Position numbers and translations under genes: made by a program. 64,000 nt of DNA, taken from the NCBI RefSeq assembly GCF_009669305.1, contig NZ_SADB01000014.1:1-64000 (forward strand), in the 5' to 3' direction. Positions 9,601 to 17,899 of the stretch are shown in pieces. This DNA comes from Ancylomarina sp. 16SWW S1-10-2 (lineage in GTDB: Bacteria; Bacteroidota; Bacteroidia; Bacteroidales; Marinifilaceae). The stretch's first letter is position 1. Each line of letters begins with the position of its first letter. The notes beneath the pieces were generated by a model. That model did not search any database, was not told the origin of the DNA, and worked only from the letters and a program-made list of their open reading frames with translations.

Positions 9601-9981
9601 CCTTTCCGTGCTTGGTGGATGAACCAAAATAATACATGGACTGGTGAAACTTGGACTACAGAGAATACTGGAGCAGATTATCCAGCAATAAGCAACAACG
9701 GTAAACGTAAAACTTGGAATTATGGTACTACTAATGATAATAATGTGATTAATGCTTGGTACATGCGTGCTAAAGTGATTTCATTGGGATATACCTTACC
9801 AACAGAAGTTTTACAGAATATGGGGGTAGAAAGACTTCGTGTATCTGTTACTGGTAACGACATCTTTACATTTAGTAATGTAAAAGATGGTTTAGATCCT
9901 GAAAACGGAAGCTCTGCTCATGGTGGGGATGTAGATCCGTTCAGTTCGTCGTTAATTTTTAGCTTACAGGTTACATTTTAA
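6697..9981 (+). CDS. SusC/RagA-type TonB-dependent outer-membrane transporter
   Basis: A 1094-residue TonB-dependent porin that imports oligosaccharides across the outer membrane together with the SusD lipoprotein. It has a long N-terminal signal region, a carboxypeptidase-regulatory-like domain (about residues 53-130, GKVFDSEG...LPGVSVVVKG), the conserved DELIVVGYG TonB-box region (about 132-140), a plug domain (about 150-260, with LILLDGMEIP and VIKDGAAAIYGAKAAGGVLLITT) and a beta-barrel ending in the aromatic LQVTF. Length is normal for SusC. susD follows after 14 bp and the two form the only SusC/D pair in the window. The leader is long and structured. Confidence 0.97.
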   Translation: MKKKSFLRHDAFRGGLKCFCVLFMLGLFNVNANAGHYSPTDENGTVSSVNQQNRTITGKVFDSEGITLPGVSVVVKGTTIGTITTIDGDFVIDVPVDAKTLLLTFIGMKDVELSLASQTSFKVVMEQGSIGLDELIVVGYGAAKKATLTGSVEQVKGDDMTAGKGTSSAALAIQGEVPGVLVTRTSARPGNEGIDIKIRGDISVNNISPLILLDGMEIPEWQLSTINPNDIETYSVIKDGAAAIYGAKAAGGVLLITTKKGKQGDIKVEYNVDLQVTMPKAWPITDLQELGELWEQAGNNDALTFTDGDGNETVAGGTYKFFSKEQWEKIAAGEIPTEALFGSFDFNYADTDYFKEVYGATTSQRHNIAISGGNEKATYRTSFGYANDRSTMDVAYDGAKKYNFRTNVNYKVNDMITTDINVSYDKRDISEPTQGVGETTIDPWLFPVYNPDGEYYHLWGSNNVIAKLKDGGRTETEQEIFRLGGSLKLDLDKYVEGLSFTYKGNVSSRRSDKTIRKTTITVWDWESENSIVNPTLAGTSANVNLSKVVFQNHVLQANYKRSFGKHNVGVMLGATAEDTENIQYNMYRSNMASDELDDLNTGDASTATNAGTSSDGSYDSGSSEVSLMSYIGRFNYDYDGIYLFEALGRRDGSSRLDPDNRWKNFYGTSAGVRLSEMSFLKEGLFQNLKIRASYGETGSTTGIGSYDSYSTIATGETYFGSTPTINNTAWISAMTSSDRTWERVAKTNFGVDFTTLDSRLSGTFEYFHHQNKDMLISITYPQVLGATAPKTNSGDFNTHGWEVSLKWRDQIGDFKYNVGLSMWDSKSEVTHMEGAQTIADGVNKTIEGKPLNAIYAYKTDGLFQNEAEVLSYYDKYGFADASDQLTSKSGSDLPNYRSKDRLAPGSYRKVDENGDGKINTDDLYYFGDANPHYNFGINLGLKWKSFDFSAFFQGVGQQYIVRTGTLAYPFRAWWMNQNNTWTGETWTTENTGADYPAISNNGKRKTWNYGTTNDNNVINAWYMRAKVISLGYTLPTEVLQNMGVERLRVSVTGNDIFTFSNVKDGLDPENGSSAHGGDVDPFSSSLIFSLQVTF

Positions 9982-9995
9982 TTCTTTCAACTAAA

Positions 9996-11909
9996 ATGAA
10001 TATACAAATGAAAAATATATATAAACAAATCAATAAGTTTAGTTTGGCACTTGTAGCTGCAGGGCTAATCTTAAGTGGTTGCGATGATTATTTGGATCAA
10101 GAGCCACTAGATCAGGTAACAGAGGCGATCTATTACAAAACATCTGAGCAATTTACGAATGCATCCAATACTTTTTATACCCGCTTTGGTTGGGAAGAAG
10201 GAGATGAATCATCAGATCTTTCAGGCAACCTAGCTGATTATGACTATCCTGCTGGAAAAACAACTGTTCCAACTAAAGATGATATATGGAGAAAAAATTA
10301 TATCTACCTACGTGGAGTCAATCAATTAATTGAAAAAGCGGTTGACTATCCTGGTGAACAGTCTGAAATTTCGGCATCCTTGGGTACAGCGTATTTCTTT
10401 AGAGCTTGGCACCACAATAAATTATTATTGCGTTTTGGTGGTGTACCAATTGTAACACGTTCTTTGGATGTTACTTCAGATGAGATTTATGGGGCACGTA
10501 ATAGTCGCTATGAAGTCGTTTCTCAGATGGTTTCAGATTTAGATATGGCTATTTCTCTTTTGCCAGCTGCTACATCTTTAACTACTGATGATCAGGGTAA
10601 GATATCGGCTGAAGCTGCTAAAGCTTTCAAGGCTCGTATCTTGTTACATGCTGCTACTTGGGAGAAGTATGTGGGTACAACTACTGATGGAGATGGAAAG
10701 ACAACTGGAGCAGGATCTGCTAAGCCAGCAAATTATCCTTCTGTTGATGAGATGTTAACTGAAGCTAAAAAAATGGCATCGGAAGTTATGAATAGTGGTG
10801 CTTATGAACTATGGGACAAGCGTGCAGAGATCGAAGCAGCATATCCAGGTTGGGGAGATCACCATTTGTTTTACTTCTTTTGTTTAGAAGATGGAACTTC
10901 TAACCCAGCTGGTCTTACCAAGGCTGATAATAAGGAGTTTATTATTCAAACAGTTTATGATTATGTGTTAAGACAAAATAGAAATAATACGACACATGCT
11001 AAACCTTGGGGACCATCACGTAAGTTAATGGATATGTATTTGTGTTCAGATGGTCTTCCTGTTCAGTACTCGCCAGAGTTTGAGGGATATGATCTTATGA
11101 ATTCTGAGTTCCAGAATCGTGACCTTAGATTGGTTGGTTTGGTAAAAGAACCAATAAAAGAATATTGGGGATATGGATCAGGTTCTGAGGGTGGAGGAGC
11201 TCAATATAATTTGGATTTTGCTGATCTTGCATGGGATTTCCGTTATATACCTAATTTAAGTAGCGAAGCTGCTGGTCGTAATATGGGATATGAGGGACGT
11301 AAGTTAACTCATGAGAATGCTTATCGTGAAACAAGAGAACAGGCGTATAACTTTCCATTGCTTCGTTATGCTGAAGTGTTGTTAATTTATGCAGAGGCTA
11401 CATGTGAATTAGGTGATGGTGCAATTTCAGATGCTGATTTGGACTTATCTATCAATAAAATAAGATATCGTTCTGGTGTTGCTGATTTAACAAATGCATT
11501 AATTTCTCCTTTTGGTGATTTAACAATGCTTGGCGAAATTCGTCGCGAGCGTGCTATTGAATTGTTTGGTGAAAATTTCCGTTACGACGATTTAAAACGT
11601 TGGGGAATTGCAGAAGAAGAATTGAATAAAGATGTTTGTGTAACTTATATTACAGGAACTGAATTTGAAACAGCTTTAGATCCTGGAAATACGGCAAATA
11701 CCATTTATAACGCTAGTGCATGGTCTTATGGTTTAACCAGCGGAGAAGAAGCAACTTCTTCTTATGCAGGTATTGCTTCGACTAAGGCTGGTGCTTTAAT
11801 TATTGATGCTGGTGCAAACAGAAGCTTTAAACGAATGAATTATGTTGATCCAATTCCTTCTGTACAGCTAGATCTAAATTCAAGCTTAAAGCAAAATTCT
11901 GGTTATTAA
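9996..11909 (+). CDS. SusD/RagB family outer-membrane lipoprotein
   Basis: A 637-residue SusD-like starch/glycan-binding lipoprotein that caps the SusC barrel. Lipobox LSGC puts the acylated Cys at residue 29, followed by DDYLDQEPLDQ, the usual SusD N-terminus. Family hallmarks include AYFFRAWHHNKLLLRFGGVPIV and the C-terminal RNFKRMNYVDPIP-like end (SFKRMNYVDPIPSVQLDLN). A second in-frame ATG at 10008 would give a shorter n-region and may be the real start. No separate surface glycan-binding protein (SusE/F-like) follows; instead a terminator closes the operon. Confidence 0.96.
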   Translation: MNIQMKNIYKQINKFSLALVAAGLILSGCDDYLDQEPLDQVTEAIYYKTSEQFTNASNTFYTRFGWEEGDESSDLSGNLADYDYPAGKTTVPTKDDIWRKNYIYLRGVNQLIEKAVDYPGEQSEISASLGTAYFFRAWHHNKLLLRFGGVPIVTRSLDVTSDEIYGARNSRYEVVSQMVSDLDMAISLLPAATSLTTDDQGKISAEAAKAFKARILLHAATWEKYVGTTTDGDGKTTGAGSAKPANYPSVDEMLTEAKKMASEVMNSGAYELWDKRAEIEAAYPGWGDHHLFYFFCLEDGTSNPAGLTKADNKEFIIQTVYDYVLRQNRNNTTHAKPWGPSRKLMDMYLCSDGLPVQYSPEFEGYDLMNSEFQNRDLRLVGLVKEPIKEYWGYGSGSEGGGAQYNLDFADLAWDFRYIPNLSSEAAGRNMGYEGRKLTHENAYRETREQAYNFPLLRYAEVLLIYAEATCELGDGAISDADLDLSINKIRYRSGVADLTNALISPFGDLTMLGEIRRERAIELFGENFRYDDLKRWGIAEEELNKDVCVTYITGTEFETALDPGNTANTIYNASAWSYGLTSGEEATSSYAGIASTKAGALIIDAGANRSFKRMNYVDPIPSVQLDLNSSLKQNSGY

Positions 11910-11974
11910 TATTTTTTTTCAAGTTTAGTTAGAAATTAGACTAGCTAAGTAGTTTAGTTTAATAATGATTATTT

Positions 11975-12027
11975 CATCACGGGCAATTGATTTCTTAGGA
12001 TTTTTTATTGTCCGTGATGTTTTTTTA
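11975..12027 (+). terminator. Terminator after susC-susD
   Basis: 13-bp stem (11975-11987 with 12007-12019, one G-T pair) followed by TTTTTTT. It separates the transport operon from the enzyme genes. Confidence 0.85.
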
Positions 12028-12441
12028 TAAGTGTATTACTACTGATTATAGATCAATATCACTTGATCTTATTATCTAATGGAGCTTAGTAGATTTAATG
12101 ATGTGGATGATGAAATAGCGATGTGAAAGAAATCGCTATAAACGTTCAATTTATAGAAATCTATAACTTCTAGATATTTTTTTGCCGAAATCCCTTTATG
12201 GTTTTTGAATTTATCGCGTTGCAAGAGCACTCTTTCTTGTTTATACTCAAAATACGATTTGTAAAGAATGTGAAAATAGGTTTAACAAATGGTATTAGTG
12301 GGAGATTATCAACGATCTCAGAATAGATTTTGATCGGTGTAAAATTAGAGAGTTAATTAGTAGTGAAAAAATAAGGTTTTGTGTTTTGAATGGTAATTAT
12401 TTTTAGGCAAAACTAATGTTAACATCAAATAATAACAAGTA
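12028..12441 (+). promoter_or_regulatory. Upstream region of the GH88 operon
   Basis: No gene seen. A degenerate relative of the PUL motif may be present: CTCTTTCTTG at 12230-12239, preceded by TTGCAAGAGCA, with TAGGTTTA at 12277-12284 as a possible -7 element, 38 bp downstream. The spacing inside the motif does not fit the consensus well, so this is a weak call. Small inverted repeats (AGCGAT...ATCGCT; GAGAT...ATCTC) are also present. Confidence 0.25.
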
Positions 12442-13650
12442 ATGAAGAGGATGAACAAATTGATAACAGCTTTTTTAATCTTAATTATAACTGTTTCATG
12501 TTCTAATGAGGAGAAGGCTACGGAAAAATTTGATACACAGAAGGTCTTGGAGTATTGTGTGGTAAAAGCACAGGAAACTATGAAGGATTTAAATGATGTT
12601 GATAGTTTGCCAAGGAATATTTATCCAGGACAAAAAAAATGGAATAAGGTTGGTAATAAAGATTGGACATGTGGCTTTTGGCCGGGGGTACTATGGTATG
12701 CTTACGAGGCTTCTAATGATTCTACGATTCTAAAAAGAGCAAAAGATTTTACAAATCCACTTACTGCAGTTCTTGATGTTCCTGTAGATAATCATGATTT
12801 AGGTTTCATGTTGTATTGCAGTTTTGGAAATGGGTATCGTCTGACTAAAGATCCAGAGTATCATGATATCTTAATTGAAGCCGCAGATTCATTGGCAACA
12901 TTATACAATCCGAAGGTAGGAACTATTCTATCGTGGCCTGTAATGCGTAAGAAAATGAACTGGCCTCATAATACGATCATAGACAATATGATTAATTTGG
13001 AACTCTTGTTTTGGGCATCAAAAAATGGAGGTAAGAAAGAATTCTACGATATGGCTGTTACGCATGCCGAGACTTGTATGACAACACTGGTTAGACCAGA
13101 TTTTAGTACCTATCACGTTGCTGTATTCGATACGATCGATGGGCATTTTATAAAAGGAGTTACTCATCAGGGATATGCTGATGATTCTCAATGGTCACGA
13201 GGCCAAGGATGGGGAATTTATGGTTATACCATGTGCTACCGCGAAACGGGTAAAGTAGAGTTTTTAGAAACAGCTAAAAAACTTTCTGATGTTTTTATGA
13301 AACGTTTATCTAAAGATGGTATGCCGTATTGGGATTTTGATGATCCATCAATTCCAAATGCACCTAAAGATGCATCAGCCGCTGCTGTAGTTGCTTCTGG
13401 TATGTTAGAGCTTTCTACATTTATGGAAAATGATTCTGAGAAAATGAAATATAGACAATTTGCGATTTCTCTGCTGAAAAACCTTTCTACAGATAAGTAT
13501 TTAAGTAAGGATGTAAATCAATCTATGTTGTTGCATTCAACAGGGCATTTACCTCACAATTCTGAAATTGATGCTTCTATAATCTATGCAGATTATTACT
13601 TTATCGAAGCATTGTTACGATTGAAGAAAATTGAGGATTCAGAAAAATAA
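12442..13650 (+). CDS. GH88 unsaturated glucuronyl hydrolase, lipoprotein
   Basis: A 402-residue lipoprotein (lipobox ending at Cys20) of family GH88. GH88 enzymes hydrate and release the 4,5-unsaturated uronate left at the non-reducing end by polysaccharide lyases. The two catalytic aspartates are visible in NHDLGF (Asp about 119) and IDNMINLE (Asp about 181). Other signatures are CGFWPGVLWYAYEA, SQWSRGQGWGIYGY and the C-terminal SEIDASIIYADYYFIEALLRL. Standing first in its operon, directly ahead of a heparinase II/III-like lyase, it links the locus to a uronate-containing glycan cleaved by beta-elimination. Full length for the family. Confidence 0.93.
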   Translation: MKRMNKLITAFLILIITVSCSNEEKATEKFDTQKVLEYCVVKAQETMKDLNDVDSLPRNIYPGQKKWNKVGNKDWTCGFWPGVLWYAYEASNDSTILKRAKDFTNPLTAVLDVPVDNHDLGFMLYCSFGNGYRLTKDPEYHDILIEAADSLATLYNPKVGTILSWPVMRKKMNWPHNTIIDNMINLELLFWASKNGGKKEFYDMAVTHAETCMTTLVRPDFSTYHVAVFDTIDGHFIKGVTHQGYADDSQWSRGQGWGIYGYTMCYRETGKVEFLETAKKLSDVFMKRLSKDGMPYWDFDDPSIPNAPKDASAAAVVASGMLELSTFMENDSEKMKYRQFAISLLKNLSTDKYLSKDVNQSMLLHSTGHLPHNSEIDASIIYADYYFIEALLRLKKIEDSEK

Positions 13651-13718
13651 ATATTGTAAATAAAGTTTTTACAATTACTCAGTTTGGAAAAAACATTTAA
13701 AAAAGCTTAAGAATAGTA

Positions 13719-16259
13719 ATGATGAATCAATTTAAAATAAAGATTAGGCTATTGGTAAAATTTCTATTTGTAGTCGCAGTTTCTCTGGTATCTTCAATTC
13801 AAGCATTCTCAAAAGAGACGTGTTCTGATAGTGAAACAAAAGCCAATATTTCTTTAGAAAGTAAAGTCCTTTCTTTACCCGCAAAGGCTAACGAGATTGT
13901 GACCTACAAATTTGAATTGAAGAATTCACTGGATAGATCTCAGACTTTCCATTTGAGTATCAAAAAAGTTAGAGAGTTAGCTTGTAAAGCAATTTTATCT
14001 GATTCAGTAATTACGATTAATCCTCAAGGTAAATATTTCGGAGTGCTCCATGTAACTGTAAGTGATAGAATTCCTGTTGGTGGACAGGAAAATATTACAG
14101 TCTTGGTAAAAAACAGCAAAAATAAAGAGGTGGATAATATCCAATTTATTACTGTTCGGGCAACACCTCACCCATTTTTGTTAGTTACAAATGAAATTTT
14201 AGAAGAAGCTAAAGAGAAAGTTAAAAACAATGCTTGGGCTAAAGAGAATTTAACCAACATGTTAAAATCTCTGAATGAATTTAAGTTTCCGAAAAGAAGA
14301 ATAGTTACAAAACCTAGGCCAACACAAGTTTGGTCAAGCTTATCTTATATTGCTAGTGATGGAGAAAGAGCATTTCAACTTTGTTTGGCCTATAAACTAA
14401 CAGATGATGTAGCTTATCGCGATAAAGCGATTCACTTTATCAAACAAGTTTGCGATAAAGAAGAAGGTTACCTTTCAGTTGGAGCTGCAACAACAGGAGT
14501 GCAAGTACACGAAGGAAATTTTTTCCTCTTTTTAGCTGCCGCTTGTGATATCGTTTATAATGAATCTTCATTTTCTGAAGAAGATCGCGAAAATATTAAT
14601 AACACATTTCGTTATTACTTGCAGCAGAATAAAGGGCACATGAGTTCTTTAGGAATTATGAATCATCAGGCCAGTGCTAATGCAGGGGCTATTGTAGCCG
14701 CTTTATTTTTACAAGATGTGGCAGAAGTTAATTACTTGATAGATGCTGATGGTGGCATGGCCGATCAATTGTCAAAAGGGATAATGGCTGATGGTTGGTG
14801 GTTTGAATCAACAATAAATTACTGTCATTTAGTAACCCAAAGATATGTATTAGTCGCTCAGGCTTTCGAAAATTTTGGATGGGATTTATATCACAGACGA
14901 TTTCCGGTAGAATATAAAAGTAAGGATTTTGTAAATGCCAAAGAGGGATTTACTGGCATGAAATTCGACAACTGGGGACCTACTGGTAGAAATACAAGAG
15001 GAGTAGAAGATATGGTAGCTGCGTATATTCCAATGATGGATGAAAATGCGTGGGTAGTATCAAGTAACGATTCAAGACTTACAAAGCCAGATATCTACTA
15101 TGAACTGGCTTATAGACATTACAGAACAGATGAGTTGGCGTGGGTAGTTGGAAAATCAGATAGAGATTCTTGGGTTTCGTTACTATATGGAATACCAAAT
15201 TTGCCGGATGTTAAAGATCCAAGAACAAAATCAACTTTTGCACCTAATGTTGGCTTGGTGGCTTTACGCTCTCAGGGAACAGAACAAAAGCCTGAAGAGC
15301 AGATACAAGCTTATTTTAAGTTTGGAACTCATGGTGGCTGGCACGGTCAATTCGATAGAACTGGCATGTTGGCATTAGATCGGTTTGGGCACAAGTTTTT
15401 TGGAACCGAGATGGCTTGGTTTGGATATGGTGATGCAGGATATAAGGAATGTGTACAAACATCGGCTACGCACAATATGGTTGTGGTTGATGAGTTACAG
15501 CAAGAGGCGGTTCCTTCGGAGCAACCTTTGTTTTATGCGGGCAAAATGATGCAGGTGAGTGTTACCGAAACCAATGCCCGCTGGAGAAAAATACCAATTT
15601 TTAACATCGAAAAATTTCCACCCTGGAATGATTCTGATTTTGAAACAGAGCCAATTCTTCAGCGTCGTTTGTCGGTTGTTACCGACGATTATGTTGTGAT
15701 TGTAGATTATTTGAAAGCGAGCAAAAAGCACAGTTTCGATTGGATGTTGCATCCTGTAGGCTTCCAATCAATTAAGGGAGCCACAAAAAAAGGAAAAGTA
15801 CATCCAATGTTGAGTACTTTTCAAACTTCTCCTTACAAATATTTTACAAATGCACAGTGGTATCAGATGAAAAATGGAGCACAAACTCATTTCCTTGATG
15901 AAGGTGTTTCTCTTGATATTCATACACTTTGGCCTAAAAAGGCAGGTGTTGTCGTAGCTAATTATCCTATTGGTGGCAAACATAGCGGAATCAAAAATAA
16001 TCCGAATAGAAGAACTTTGGGTGTTCGCATTGAGGCTAAGGAAGCTCTTTATGTTACAGTTTTAGAGCCGCACAAAGGGGAATCGGTAATTGATAAAATT
16101 GAATCTTTATCGCCTCAAGAAATAAGAGTTTCTCTTAAAGATGGTAGAAAACAAATCATATCGATTGATAATTTGAAAGGAAATTCGAAAGACATTCAAG
16201 TTCAAATTTCTGAAACTTTGAATGGTACTGATATACGTACTGAAACAACAGAGCAATAA
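13719..16259 (+). CDS. Heparinase II/III-like polysaccharide lyase (846 aa)
   Basis: Signal peptide (to about SIQAFS), a NEW3-like beta-sandwich (about residues 40-145), an (alpha/alpha) toroid with NHQASANAG near 314, and a heparinase II/III-like beta-sandwich beginning near GLVALRSQG with THGGWHGQFDR (about 536-546), THNMVVVD and DDYVVIVDYL. Such lyases cut uronic-acid glycosidic bonds by beta-elimination; histidines and tyrosines in these motifs are the likely catalytic or metal-site residues. It shares its domain order and motifs with the 1158-aa protein at 24049, so the two are paralogues. The GH88 gene precedes it and a GH30 follows. The exact PL family cannot be set by eye; marine members of this fold act on ulvan, alginate and glycosaminoglycan-like polymers. 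Confidence 0.8.
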   Translation: MMNQFKIKIRLLVKFLFVVAVSLVSSIQAFSKETCSDSETKANISLESKVLSLPAKANEIVTYKFELKNSLDRSQTFHLSIKKVRELACKAILSDSVITINPQGKYFGVLHVTVSDRIPVGGQENITVLVKNSKNKEVDNIQFITVRATPHPFLLVTNEILEEAKEKVKNNAWAKENLTNMLKSLNEFKFPKRRIVTKPRPTQVWSSLSYIASDGERAFQLCLAYKLTDDVAYRDKAIHFIKQVCDKEEGYLSVGAATTGVQVHEGNFFLFLAAACDIVYNESSFSEEDRENINNTFRYYLQQNKGHMSSLGIMNHQASANAGAIVAALFLQDVAEVNYLIDADGGMADQLSKGIMADGWWFESTINYCHLVTQRYVLVAQAFENFGWDLYHRRFPVEYKSKDFVNAKEGFTGMKFDNWGPTGRNTRGVEDMVAAYIPMMDENAWVVSSNDSRLTKPDIYYELAYRHYRTDELAWVVGKSDRDSWVSLLYGIPNLPDVKDPRTKSTFAPNVGLVALRSQGTEQKPEEQIQAYFKFGTHGGWHGQFDRTGMLALDRFGHKFFGTEMAWFGYGDAGYKECVQTSATHNMVVVDELQQEAVPSEQPLFYAGKMMQVSVTETNARWRKIPIFNIEKFPPWNDSDFETEPILQRRLSVVTDDYVVIVDYLKASKKHSFDWMLHPVGFQSIKGATKKGKVHPMLSTFQTSPYKYFTNAQWYQMKNGAQTHFLDEGVSLDIHTLWPKKAGVVVANYPIGGKHSGIKNNPNRRTLGVRIEAKEALYVTVLEPHKGESVIDKIESLSPQEIRVSLKDGRKQIISIDNLKGNSKDIQVQISETLNGTDIRTETTEQ

Positions 16260-16328
16260 TTTAAAATGTCTATTAAAAGTCTAGTATAATATAAAAATAA
16301 TTTGACTACTGATCTAAATTATAAGAAA

Positions 16329-17780
16329 ATGAAAAGTAAACTACATAAAGGAATTTCGAAACTAACATGCCTGTTGGTGTTATTGGTAGTTTTTAGTACA
16401 GCACAAGCACAGAAAGTAGATTTAGTATATTCAACAGCATCGGCTAGATGGATAAAAGGAAAGAAGGCCGTTAGCATTAATAAAGATCAATCTGTTAAAG
16501 CGGATATTACCGTATTTGCTGACAGTGAATTGCAGTTAATTGACGGAATTGGTGGTGCATTTAATGAGTTGGGATGGACCGCAGTTAATGTTCTTCCGCA
16601 AAAAGCAGCCAATGAGGTATTCGATGCCTTATTTGGAGAAGATGGTTGTAATTTTTCTATGGGTAGAGTGCCAATAGGAGCAAGTGATTATGCATTGAGT
16701 TATTACTCGATGGACGATGTGCCAGAAGATTTTGAAATGCGTGATTTTAATATCGATCGTGATCGTTTTATCATGATTCCTTATTTAAAAGAAGCCTTTA
16801 AACGTCGTCCTGATTTTAAACTATGGGGATCGCCATGGACACCACCAGCATGGATGAAAGTAAATGAGCACTACTCTTTACGAGCTGGTGAAATGGAAGA
16901 AGGTCGTACAGGTGGTAATAAAATGGCTCCTGGTAAAGAAATCAGAACCAGTTCAACTGCATTTAAAATGCAAAGACGCTACTTAGAAGCCTACGCATTG
17001 TATTTTTCTAAATTTGTTACGGCTTACAAAGAAGCAGGAACACCTGTTTTTATGATTCAGCCACAAAATGAAATTTTATACGCACCAAACTGGCCTGCTT
17101 GTACTTGGTTAACAGAGGATATGTCGTATTTTATTGGAGACTTCTTAGGGCCTAAATTTGAAGCGGATAGTTTGGATACAGAAATATGGTTGGGTACTAT
17201 CAATAGTCCTGATACTCGATATGTAAAGTATGCTTTGGATCACAAAAATGCTAAAAAATATATCAAGGGTGTTGGTTTTCAGTGGAATGGAGAGCGATCA
17301 ATTCCTACGATTGCAAAAGAGTATCCAAATATTAAATTGATGCAAACAGAGAATAAGTGTGGAGAACAGGAAAATGACTGGTCCTCATTAGAAAGATCTT
17401 GGAAATCGATGGTGCATTATTTTAACAATGGTGCAGGATCTTATTTATACTGGAACATGATTTTAGATGAAACTGGTAAAAGTGCTTGGGGATGGCCACA
17501 AAACTCGATGATTGTTATCGACAGTGAGTCAAAAGAAGTTAAGTATAACGATGAGTTTTATTTGTTCAAGCATCTTTCACATTTTGTTCAGCCTGGCGAT
17601 CATTATTTAAAATCATCAGAAGGAGATAATCACTTGGCATTTAAATTAAAGGATGGCCGTACTATGCTAATGGTTTATAATCCTGAAGAGAAAGCCAAAA
17701 CAATTAATATTACAGTGGGTGAAACTACAATTACAGCCGATCTAGAAGCTGTATCTATTAATACAATTTTGTTGAATTAA
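16329..17780 (+). CDS. GH30 family glycoside hydrolase
   Basis: A secreted retaining glycosidase of about 483 residues, signal peptide ending near TAQA. GH30 signatures: GIGGAFNELG, SPWTPPAWMK, acid/base Glu in QPQNE (about 248) and nucleophile Glu in MQTENKCG (about 341), followed by YLYWNMILDE. The ATG at 16329 is chosen because it starts a proper signal peptide; an upstream TTG is only an open frame. GH30 enzymes include beta-glucosidases, beta-xylosidases, beta-glucuronidases and beta-fucosidases; subfamily cannot be decided here. A paralogue lies at 62019. Confidence 0.93.
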   Translation: MKSKLHKGISKLTCLLVLLVVFSTAQAQKVDLVYSTASARWIKGKKAVSINKDQSVKADITVFADSELQLIDGIGGAFNELGWTAVNVLPQKAANEVFDALFGEDGCNFSMGRVPIGASDYALSYYSMDDVPEDFEMRDFNIDRDRFIMIPYLKEAFKRRPDFKLWGSPWTPPAWMKVNEHYSLRAGEMEEGRTGGNKMAPGKEIRTSSTAFKMQRRYLEAYALYFSKFVTAYKEAGTPVFMIQPQNEILYAPNWPACTWLTEDMSYFIGDFLGPKFEADSLDTEIWLGTINSPDTRYVKYALDHKNAKKYIKGVGFQWNGERSIPTIAKEYPNIKLMQTENKCGEQENDWSSLERSWKSMVHYFNNGAGSYLYWNMILDETGKSAWGWPQNSMIVIDSESKEVKYNDEFYLFKHLSHFVQPGDHYLKSSEGDNHLAFKLKDGRTMLMVYNPEEKAKTINITVGETTITADLEAVSINTILLN

Positions 17781-17794
17781 ATGATAAATTATAG

Positions 17795-17825
17795 GTTCCA
17801 TTCCGTTATATAAACGGAATGGAAC
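17795..17825 (+). terminator. Perfect 13-bp hairpin after GH30
   Basis: 17795-17807 pairs perfectly with 17813-17825 around a 5-nt loop. The following sequence has only a weak T-run, so it may act as a terminator or an mRNA end-protecting hairpin between the GH30 and GH39 units. Confidence 0.6.
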
Positions 17826-17899
17826 TTCTGTTTTGTAGGTTTTTCGAACTCAATTATTGAGAACTTAAAACAAAGCAATTGATTTAAATACAAGGTAAA

